Positions 25,301 to 37,300 of a stretch of DNA of 64,000 nucleotides are shown here, piece after piece. Source of the stretch: Antedon mediterranea (Eukaryota > Echinodermata > Crinoidea > Comatulida > Antedonidae). The notes beneath the pieces are model-generated. The model was not told where the DNA came from. It saw nothing but the letters and a program-made list of their open reading frames with translations, and made no database searches. Each line of letters begins with the position of its first letter. Positions within the stretch are counted from its first letter, which is position 1. The translations under genes were made by a program, and so were the position numbers. Location of the stretch: assembly GCF_964355755.1 (NCBI RefSeq), contig NC_092679.1:8310001-8374000 (forward strand), written 5' to 3'.

Positions 25301-28300
25301 GTGGCGTTTTCCGTTAAATACATTAATGCACCCTATCAGCGAATGGTACGTTCTATATTTTGAACACGTTGTTTAGTTTTCCTCGCTCGAGTTCGACCGG
25401 CTCGACGCGAGATGTGTGACAGCAGCGATGTCGGAGATTGACATGTCCTTTTCCGTCGTAGAATATCTGGTTTTACACATTAATTTAACAACTTCAAATT
25501 GATGTAATGTGCGGAAGATTTATTATGCAAGTATACAATGCAAATGCGTTAGGTTAAAATGTACCGAGGAAATTTATTAAGCTAATTTACCAACGTTACA
25601 TTTGACTCTGTATACGGCGGCCGAAAGTCATTAACTGCGACCGAAATACTTTAACTGGAGCGACTACTGATCGCGAGTAAGCCGTGACTTGGCCTAAACT
25701 TTAGCTCCGTATTTCAATTTAATAACGTAATAATACGAAAATAAAACAATTTTTATAATGTTATATATACTATTCAGGTAAACAATTAATTGTTTTAATT
25801 AACATTGATTATTTTAAATGAGTTTATTTTGACCCATATTGTGCGTTTGCATATCTTACTTAGCAGCCCGGCTTAGATTTGGTGTCATAATCATATGGGC
25901 CTAAAATCTTGTTTTACGTATTCAAAAGTTATATATAATAGTATTTATGATTGAAATTATAAATATAAAGTATATTAAAATATTCTAATAATTATACTTA
26001 CCGAAAATTAGTGTAAAAGAAAGGAAACAGTACACACCGTTTTTAACATACTTTTTCATGTTTTTTTTTTATAATTTTAAATTTCACCATTAAAAAAATT
26101 TTTTTTTTCATATACACATCTAAAATATATTTATTAATGAAATATACACTACATTCTAACAAGTACAAAAAAAATTAAATGAATTAGTACAGTAGTTCAA
26201 AAGTTACAGATCATTGAAAAATTGCAGTTTTTTCATTTTTTAGGGAATTCCAGCAAAAATGGGCGTTAAATGCTTTCCTACCACTTTGCGGACCAATAAT
26301 TTAAAAAATAGGTTTCGTTGAGGCTCCAAAAAAAATAGAGTTGTACAACTCTGTGATATCTATAGGTTTAACAAAATTCAAAACTTTTAACTAATTATTG
26401 TAAAAGTTATAACCTTTTAAAAATGCTTCCAATTTCAACTGCAAAAAACACCATTTTTAGGCAAAAAATCGTATATTTTTTTACCACTTTAAATAACCAT
26501 AACTTTAGAACGGGTAATCGGATTTCAATCATTTAAATTGCAAAATGCTAATTACATTAAGTTCTTTATGGTTAATTGAAAGAAAATGTAAAAAAATTAA
26601 TCTGAATTTTTTCATTGGGATACCTACTATTAGTCCAAGTGAAAAAAATATATATATTTACTTCACAGGCAAAAATATTACTTGTTTACTTCAGTTGTGA
26701 ACCTGTTATAACACTTAGAAATTAGGGTTATGTATTACAACCAGTTGTGTGGGGCCTTATTTTATTTGTATTTAGTTCATGCTTTTCTGCTGTATGTTTA
26801 TTATTTACAAATGTATACTAAAAATGAATAATAATATGCTTGACATGACATTTTTTTTTCAATTAGAGATATGAAAAGTGCCAGAGGAATTCTTGATGTA
26901 ATGAGGTAAGATACAGCCTACAGACCTTAAAATAAATGTTCATAAACTATATAGCTTCATTTCCTTTTCTCATGGTGGGTGTTTTGTTGGGAAAGAAGGG
27001 GCGGATTGCAATATAAAGACTTTGTCTTAGGCTTAGATCTAAGCCTAAGACCCCTCGCGAAAGTCTTAGCTAAGCCTCTCAGCAAAGTCGATTGCAATAT
27101 CGCGGTCTAAGTTAAGCCTGATAGAAAACCCTAGTTACCACCGTTGAGGGCATTATTTGTGTGTACAAAAATAATAAAAGCTATCGTAAATAGATAAACG
27201 CCCTCAAGCTATAGACAAAATAACACGTGGGTAAAACTCGCGCGAGAAAGTGCTATCAATCATTAAATGACTTTCTAACAACCAATAACAACACGCCATT
27301 TACTACTGTACAAAAAAGGGATGATTTATGAATATTTATGAGACCCCGCAACCGTGTACATTGCACGTGTGGATTTTAATAAGGAGGTGTGTGTAGCGAA
27401 ATATTAGAACGAAATCGAAACACATTTTTATACCACTGACGGCTGAATATTAATTACATTTACTGTAGTAAGTTTTATATTGTTTATTGCTACTACTTTA
27501 CTCTAGCTAGGCCTAGGCTCCTCTCTCTAGGCCTAGCTAGTAGTATTATTAGTAGTACTGTACTGCATATAATAATTAATAGTATACAGCCCGTGGCCTA
27601 GCTAGGCGGGCCTAATTAATTAGTGTAGGCCTAACCTTTCATTCAAGATTAAATTCCACTTTTGCATGTGTAGCCGGCAAATGTACTAATCTAGCCTGTA
27701 AGAGTATATAGGCCTAGACCTATAATAATAGACTGACCAATTAATAATATTTCACATTATATATATACTGTAATACGATAATAGAGTATACCTAGGCCTA
27801 GACTATATAATATTTATTATAATTTATATGCTTTCCTTTTCAGACAAAGGTGTATGAGGCCTACTTCAACAAGTTCAACAGTCGGAGAATATATAAAGAT
27901 GGAAAACAACGAATTATACTAGGCCTAGTAGGCGAGACCAAGGCTCAGCTAGTAGTAGGATTTTTTACATAGGCCTACATCTGGATTTATATACTATTTC
28001 ATCATGAAATTTGTGTGTAATTTTTTGCAGCAATTTACAACGATGATATTGCCAAAATGCTGTACGAAACAAACAAAGACTGAGAATCAAAATAATATTA
28101 CTGCATGGCTGTGTACTAAATTGTACTGTAATAATATTATAGTACTAGTAGTAGTAGTGGTAGGCCTAGTAGTAGTAGGGCCTATATAGTAGCAAGTAAT
28201 TACAGATTCATCATCAGCCTATGTTGACACTACACTACTACTAGGGCCTCCTAGGCCTAGCCTACAGAGTATTACAAAACATGGATATATATTTAATGGA

Positions 28301-31300
28301 ATGGGAAAGCTAAGCAGTAAATAAAAGAATTAAGGTATGCATGTTATTTGACATTGTTAATTGGTTTAAACTAATATTAATAATAATATTCATAATATTA
28401 ATAATGATGTGTTCTACTTGCGGTTGTTTTTTAATGTTTTTCTAACAAGTTTAATTTATACACCACTACCTACCTCCTCCCTCCCTTATAAATTATTATT
28501 AGATAGTAGGCCTAGTTGTTGATGTTTATTTAATATTGGTTAACTCCTTTTTGTTTGAATTTGTAATTTTGTAATATATTGTTCCATATGGACAGTTCTG
28601 TCTGAAATAAAGTTGAATTGAAATTGAATTGATTGGTATTGTATTTTTGTTTTAGATTCATGCTAAAGAATTTTAGTACTAGCATTATACTTATACTATT
28701 GTATTGTTTCCATGGGGCCTTTATATTTAAGGTTAACAATTTTAATTTATACAGTATTTGTTTGCGTAAAAAAATATTAGGATGCAGAATATTTCATTAT
28801 TTAATTAAAATAAAAGCAATTCTGCTTAAATAACGTATACAATTTTATAATAATAATCATTGTTATTATTTAAATATTATTTATAATTTTAATATAATGA
28901 CTACCTAGGAGTAGGAGTACAGTAAGAATTGAATATATTTTGTTTAAATCACTGAAATACTAATTCTATCATTTTTAAATCAAAACAACTTTGTATACTG
29001 AACTTCGTAGTAGTAGTACTAACTACAGTAATATTAATAAAGAGGCCTAAACCGTAGCCAGGCCAAATTAAATAGCCTAGCTACTTTGTTTACATTTCCT
29101 AGCCTAAACTTAACTAGCCTATCTATAGGCCTAGCCGGTCAGTATTTAGTTGAGTAGGCCTAGTCTAGTGATCGTCTATGTTTACATTTATTTAAATTTA
29201 TATCACTATTTGGTTAATTTGATGAATAAATCATTGTGGGAGATCCGCATTATATATTAATTATTAAGATTTAAAAAAATGAAAAGACTATTGATTGTAC
29301 TATGTTACGGTATCGCGCGGGGATTTTCCCTTCGTTTTATCGTCTGAAACTACTGACAAACGACTCGGTAGTTAATAGGCCTAGTTGTAGTTATAGTAAA
29401 ACGCGACGATGGACAGCAAACGTAGGCCGACGTTCACCGAAACTGAAAAAATATGCCTTATTGAAGCTTTTTCATTCAAGAAAGATATTTTGAACTCAAA
29501 ATTTTCGTCTCGAGTTTCGTTGCACTCAAAGGCTGAGGCATGGAAAGAGGTTTTAAGTACCGTAAATGCCGTAAATGGGGAGGTCAATCGAACCGTCGAC
29601 GAAATTAAAAAAAAATGGAAAAATTTATTGGCAGATGCCAAAAAAGACTTGAATCGTCAAAAAAATCCTCCTACTGGAGGGGGTCCACCATTTGTTATGC
29701 CAAAATGTAGTGAGATGGTTATCATGGTCTACGGTGGGGAAGACTCCAGTTTGTTTGCTGGTTTATCCAGTGGAGTGGAAAGTTCAATTGGGAGTCGGTC
29801 AGCACTATCATCAGCTGCAGGTGCGTATTTTTTTTAAAATCGGCTATTCATAAGCCTAGAGGTCCTAGGCCTATTTGTTATGAATTTGGTCACAGGTGTA
29901 CTAATTCAAATTGTAAATTCAAGGCCTATGTATTGCAAACATTGTTAACATAGTTGTAAACAATAATAATATTAATTTTAAATATTTTTTATACAATAGC
30001 AAATGACAATAATAAATGGAGTTTCATTTATTTTAAGGACCATCATCATTATTAGAGCTTCCTACAAATATTCCCTCGACATCTCAAGAACCAGCAGAGC
30101 CGAAGAGGAAAAGAACAAAACATGGTGATGATGATGACGCATACCAATCTTTTTTAAAGTGGCAGACGGTATTAGCTAAGCAGAAAGTTGAGAAAATTGA
30201 ACTGGAGAAAATAAAAATACATGAAGAGGCTAAATACTACAAAGTTGCCACACAAAAGTGTGAACTAGAGCTAGCTGTATTGCAGTCTCAGGTTACAGTT
30301 GTTGAAGAATAATTGGTGTTTACAAATAATTTTAAAATATATTTAAAGATGTATTGTCCCTTTGACTAATCCCAAAAAAATAAAAAATAAAAGATTTCGA
30401 AAAAAGGTGGGTCATTTTGAAGTATCATAATAGTTATTAACTATCACCAAAAATTTGTCGAAAAAAAAATCATTTAACTAAAATACATACGTTTTTTTGT
30501 TTAAAAAATAACTTTGACTTCCAGTCAAAGTTTTCCATCAAAACATATCCCATAATGAAACGCGCTTGTTTCGCTACTCTGTATGCATATTTCATAACAC
30601 TTCTGAAAATACCTTCTCAACTGTGACGAGTTGTAAATAATCCTAATTAGCATATGCATACTCGTGGTTTGAAATCTTTGTTTACTTTCGCTCGCGACGA
30701 TTTACCAGACGAAATGTTATCAAACTAATTTACCTGTTAATTACATAAACTTATTGTTTTTGGCTCAAATTTTCGACTTAAAGTGAATAACTTTAATATT
30801 ACTTTGATATGGCCAATTTAAATTTAGAATATTTTGACCTTCATTTTTTTGTGTTTCAAGGGACAATACATCTTTAATATATACAATTTAGATATATTTA
30901 ATGAATAATTCATTAAATTTCAATTGGTGTTTACAAATAATTAATATATTATTCATATTGTATATCAATTACAATTTATATACAATTTAGATATATTTAA
31001 TGAATAATTCATTAAATTTCAATTGCTGTTTACAAATAATTAATATATTATTCATATTGTATATCAATTACAATTTATATACAATTTAGATATATTTAAT
31101 GAATAATTCATTAAATTTCAATTGGTGTTTACAAATAATTAATAAATTATTCATATTGTATATCAATTACAATTTATATACAATTTAGATATATTTAATG
31201 AATAATTCATTAAATTTCAATTGGTGTTTACAAATAATTAATATATTATTTATATTGTAGATAAATTACAATTTATATACACTTTAGATATATTTAATGA

Positions 31301-34300
31301 ATAATTCATTAAATTTCAATTGGTGTTTACAAATAATTAATATATTATTCATATTGTATATCAATTACAATTTATATACAATTTAGATATATTTAATGAA
31401 TAATTCATTAAATTTCAATTGCTGTTTACAAATAATTAATATATTATTCATATTGTATATCTATATATAAATTTACGTAAGGGCAAAATTCGGTAAATCT
31501 CGGTTTATTTCTACAATTTTTACTCGATGGTATATAAAGTTGGTTCATACTTTCGGTACTGATTTTAACCATCTGATGTAACCCTGTTTACTAATTAAAT
31601 TGAGTTAGGTAATTAGTTATTGACGATTAAAACGAATTTAGGTTCAACGATTTGCCCCAAATAGGGGTGTTTTCCGATCGTGGTATACACTGTCTAATGG
31701 ATGTCCATCTTGAAAAATACCCGCCACAAAAATACGAGGAGGCTTCGCATTTTCCTATCTCCTCCTACGATAATTGTTTTTAATAGCTGAAAACTGGTTG
31801 AACAGCTAGAGTACAGCATCATAATGTTGAAGACAGGCCGATTTTCTTAAAAAAATACTATTTTGATAGATTTAATATACGATTATACAAATGTATTGAT
31901 TTGCGATGAATGGAACATTCCAATCTCTGTTTCACAAGTGTCTATTCCCTCAGGCGTCGTAAAGGCAAGTACAGTACTGTATACTCGAAATTCGATCCAT
32001 TTTTGTTTTCAATCTGTGCTGCAGAGGTTGGATATAATTTTTTTTTAAACGGATAATGAGCTAGCGTTTTCACTCGCCGTATATTATGTACAAATCTTTA
32101 TTATTGCAGTTAAACCACCCACATCATCACCTTTCCCTCACTGGCATGAGTAGCGTTGTAAAACCAGTAGAGAATAGGCCTACGGTACATCACATGCCCT
32201 AAACGCAGAACAACTTTGGTGGGTAGGGTAGGAACCAACTTTTATGAATTGGCTCTAAGAAACAATTGAAAACCATTAGGCCTACTAATTAAGTTGAGTT
32301 AGATAATTTAATATTTATTGACGATTAAATCGAAGTTATGATTTTCCCCGAATAGAGGTGGTTTTCACAAATTGTTTTACATTATATTATAAACATATAC
32401 ACGTCGTAGTGATGTATCGTTACATGTGCTGTAGCCTACTATTTCAATCGACTAGGACGGTGATAGTTTCAACAAAGTATTACATCGCAATGTTTTACTG
32501 TGCTTCGCATTTTCCTATCTCCTCCTACGATAATTGTTTTTAATAGCTGAAAACCGGTTGAACAGCTAGAGTACAGCATCATAATGTTGAAGACAGGCCG
32601 ATTTTCTTTAAAAAATACTATTTTGATAGATTTAATATACGATTATACAAATGTATTGATTTGCGATGAATGGAACATCCCAATCTCTCAGTCTGCCAGA
32701 GTTTGGTTTAACACAAGTAGGTAAATTTATGAGCCCTTGGTTTAACACATAGGGTAGGTAAATATATGGGTCCTTTGAGAATAAACTTGCAATACTTTGA
32801 CAATACTATAAATTACCTATTAACTATTTTTGGTCCACATTTGAATCGAGCATTTCTTACTGTGAATGTTCGTACTGTTAGATGTAATATAAAATATATA
32901 CAAATAAACTTTCTTACTGAGATTGTGGATAGGCTTTACTGTTAGATATACAAATAAACTTTATACTGGCAGTTCATTCTCAACGTTTGTATTAATTAAT
33001 AATTACCAAAAATATAAACGTCGTAGTGGTGTATCGTGACATGTACTTTAATATTTCAATCGATTATGACAGTGACAGTTTTAACAAAGTATTAAATCGC
33101 AAATGTTTTACTGTATTTAGAGGTATATTATTTATAGGCCTATAAAACATGAAAAAAAATATTTCGTTACTGAGTGGATAAAGAATATATTTAAAAATTG
33201 TTCCTCTTTGTACCTATCCGCTTTCCCATCCCTCAACCCTAATGTTACATAAAAACACAAATTGGGTTTCTTTAAATGAGTCCAAATCAAAAATTTGGAC
33301 TCATTTTGTGATAAGTTTCTCCTTCGGAAGGTGCTAATTTTAGTTGACTACATAAATCATCGTGTCTTTTTATTCGTTTCTGTAAACGATAATGTATTAT
33401 AGTCCTGCGGTACGTACATTTGAAATCGCCAGTTTTGTTACGCTGAAATTACTGACGTGTATTCGAGAACCATCTGTGGGCACGACCTAGATGGTACGCG
33501 AGCGAAGCGAGCGTACCATCTAGTCAATTACAATTTATATACAATTTAGATATATTTAATGAATAATTCATTAAATTTCAATTGCTGTTTACAAATAATT
33601 AATATATTATTCATATTGTATATCAATTACAATTTATATACAATTTAGATATATTTAATGAATAATTCATTAAATTTCAATTGCTGTTTACAAATAATTA
33701 ATATATTATTCATATTGTATATCAATTACAATTTATATACAATTTAGATATATTTAATGAATAATTCATTAAATTTCAATTGCTGTTTACAAATAATTAA
33801 TATATTATTCATATTGTATATCAATTACAATTTATATACAATTTAGATATATTTAATGAATAATTCATTAAATTTCAATTGCTGTTTACAAATAATTTAA
33901 AAATATTTAATATATAATTTACAATTTATATACAATTTAGATATATTTAATGAATAATTCATTAAATTTCAATTGCTGTTTACAAATAATTTAAAAATAT
34001 TTAATATATAATTTACAATTTATATGCAATTTAGATATATTTAATGAATAATTCATTAAATTTCAATTGCTGTTTACAAATAATTTAAAAATATTTAATA
34101 TATAATTTACAATTTATATACAATTTAGATATATTTAATAAATAATTCATTAAATTTCAATTGGTGTTTACAAATAATTTAAAAATATTGAATATATTTA
34201 ATACCTGTATTTAATATGTACAATGATGATGCTGTTATGACAGCACCATAATTAATTTAAATAAAAATTGAATCTTATTTATACAGTATAAACGTTTTTT

Positions 34301-37300
34301 ACAAAACAAAATTTAATTAGCAATTTCATTTGCAACCATCTGCCTGATTGCACGTCCATTGTTGTCTTCAATGTGTTCATTGCGCTGCCCTGCATCCCCT
34401 ATATCAATATCCTCTTCATTTTCAATTTCTGGTAAACCTAAATTACGGGCCATATTATGAAGGACCATTGTTGCTGCTACCACAGCGCAGGTTCTGTGAG
34501 GCTGCATACGGTTTTCTTCGTGCATGCACCGAAACCGCCTTTTCCATGCACCTATTGTCCTCTCGACAATACTTCTTGTTATGGAATGTACATTGTTATA
34601 CCTTCGTTCTTCGCGAGTAATTGGATTTATAAACGGTGTCAACAGAAATGGCCGTAACGCATACCCAGAATCCCCCAACAAATATCCTTCTGGCATTTCA
34701 CCATTTTCAAATGCTACACCAAGACCACTCTCCCTAAAAATTCTGGAATCATGCGTTGAACCGGGCCAACGCACTACACAATTTGTGAATCGCATGTTTG
34801 CATCACAGACGACTTGGATGTTCAGGCTATGATATCCTTTTCTGTTCACATAAACAAATTCGTCGACTGTTGGAGCTTGTATCCGGACATGAGTGCCATC
34901 AACCGCTCCAATGACATTAGGGAAACCAGATATGTCATGAAATTTAATTTTTGTTTCCCTAATGCTTGCTGCATCCATCGGGAAAAACACATACTCATTC
35001 ATATGTCTCTGTAAGGCCAGTGAAACTTGCCTTACAATTCGGCAAGCTGTCGATTCATGAATTCCTACAAACAAAGGAATACAAAATATTATAATCTTGA
35101 ATTAACCTAAAGTATTAAATAACAATTGATAATAGAGAATAAATATGTGTAAATTTAATTTAGAAAAAGAAAAATGTAACTTAATTTATATATCAAAATT
35201 ATAGATATTTTTACCATGATTTTATTTTTATTAAAAACTAAACTAAAAGATACAAAAAAACAAAAACAAGCAGCCTATTTACTAGTTGGCTTGTTGACTC
35301 CGCTCACTCACCATACCGCCGCCGTGCAGCGAGTGAATGTTTTTAAATGGGTAAAGGTGCGAGAGTAAACTAGCGCCGGCGCGATAGTCATAGTCTAGCT
35401 AGGCCTAGGTATAAATAATTATAATTTACTAATTTTATACCTTCATTATTATCACTTAAAACTAAACAATATTATTATTGTAGTTGTGCTAATTATTAAT
35501 ATTAATACTTACCAGAAAGATCGCCGGAAATGTTATGCATTGATCCACTTGCATAAAATCTAAGTGCTGTGCACACTTGGAGGACCGGTGGCACTGCATT
35601 ATTCCTATTCGTTACATTCAAATCAATTGCTAGATTATCGCTAAGCGTCATTATACTTTGCCGGTTGAACCGAAATTTTCTATATAATTCGTTGTCATAT
35701 TTATCAAGCGGATGCAATCTATCGCGAAAAATACGACCTATTCTCTCGCGATAGTCTTGCACCGCGATAAAGTTCGCCATTTTTTTTGTCTTCGCGACGA
35801 ATTCTAAGCCTGCTACGAGGAGGCTTAGAATCTAAGACCGCGAAACGTCCTCTCGTAGGCTTAGACTTTATATTGCAAGAGGCTTTATTCTAAGACCTCC
35901 ATTGAGGGCGGTATAAAGCCTAGGCTTAAGTCTAAGACCGCGGTTAAGACCTTTATTGCAATCCGCCCAAGGATATTGTATGTCATTGTTTTGAAGCTTC
36001 TGGATCCAAAACATTGTTCCCTTAAGACTTTGACTGCCATTGCCAAACACGAGGTCTTTGTGTTTGGAAACACAAAGCTTGACTACCAAACACGGAGATA
36101 TCCATTCCGTGTTTCTTTTTTTTTTTACGAAACCCTGTAGATAGGTTAGTTTTATTGGTATATACTGTAGTTCCCTAGGTATAATCCCACTCCCCCTTAT
36201 ACTGTATGTAGAATTTGTCCAAATTTGAGATGTACTGTAGGACTATACCCGGGGATTTCCCTGTACATGAATTTATAGGATAGGATATATAGGATATATT
36301 TAAAGGATATATTTATAGGATTGTTTTTTATCAAAATCTCAAAATTGATAAGTTGGCCGTTTTTAAGCCTTAGTATCTCGAGGACAGGATTGCGACTCTA
36401 CGCCGCTTTTGACATTACGTGTACAGTCCCATTAGAGAATGTGTTCATTTTTACCAGAAGTTTTTAAAACTTCGGGTAAATGTCACTTAACCTCCTACTG
36501 TGACATGTGTTTATTTAAGTCCAACTTTGATAGGCAGGTCATTAAACTATTTGATCATCACCGAATTCTGCTAGTTTTTTCCTGACCATTGACCTTGCAT
36601 ACTGAAGAATGTACCTTGTCCTAATCAATCAATTACAAGAGAGCTAATAAAATCACAATGGTATAATAGGATTCAGGTAATTAATCACCTGCTTAGTTGA
36701 TTTATCTGATAAGGATTTTGACCAAAAAGTTCTAATGGGGATGTACACCTAATTGAGGTGGACTGCCTCAAATATAAAAATCTCAGAATTTATTTTTTTG
36801 ATACTACGCCGATTTTACTTCAATTGTTATCTTTACTAAACTTTGCTATTTTTTAAGAAGACTTGCATGCTTGACAAACAAAGAAATGCTGTATTCAGTA
36901 TTTATTATTTGACTGATACTTTATTTCAGAAAAATTGGACTTGAGCCAAGTTTTGAAACACATTCTACTTTATTATGTGCATATGCCACCAATGGAGATA
37001 TACAAGAGATTAAAAGTGTGAGTAGGCCTACAATACATTACAAATAATAACTAGACATGAACTACATCATCATCTACTTTATTATGTGCATATGCCACCA
37101 ATGGAGATATACAAGAGATTAAAAGTGTGGGTACAATACATTACAAATAATAACTAGACATGAACTACATCATCCTCTACTTTATTATGTGCATATGCCA
37201 CCAATGGAGATATACAAGAGATTAAAAGTGTGGGTACAATACATTACAAATAATAACTAGACATGAACTACATCATCATCTACTTTATTATGTGCATATG

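Larger units (their letters stand above)
26999..35968. mobile_element. PIF/Harbinger DNA transposon, apparently intact two-gene copy
   Basis: Terminal inverted repeat GGGCGGATTGCAATA at both tips; the flanking 3-bp duplication AAG lies at 26996-26998 and 35969-35971. It carries the two genes typical of the superfamily, tail to tail: a plus-strand Myb/SANT-like protein (29409-30312) and a minus-strand DDE transposase (35780-34313). Subterminal zones are rich in CTTAGGCTTAGA-type inverted motifs. Between the genes are a 99-bp tandem repeat, a TTAA MITE and a 2,064-bp Helitron. The element makes up almost 9 kb of the 10-kb intron 6, so the intron was about 1 kb before insertion. Confidence 0.9.

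Noticed and set aside
30878-34195. 99-bp array considered as centromeric-type satellite
   Set aside because: It is confined to the inside of one Harbinger element and begins from sequence next to its Myb-like gene; only about 13 copies.
34348-35014. Plus-strand open frames of 66-102 codons
   Set aside because: Antisense shadows of the Harbinger transposase exon.
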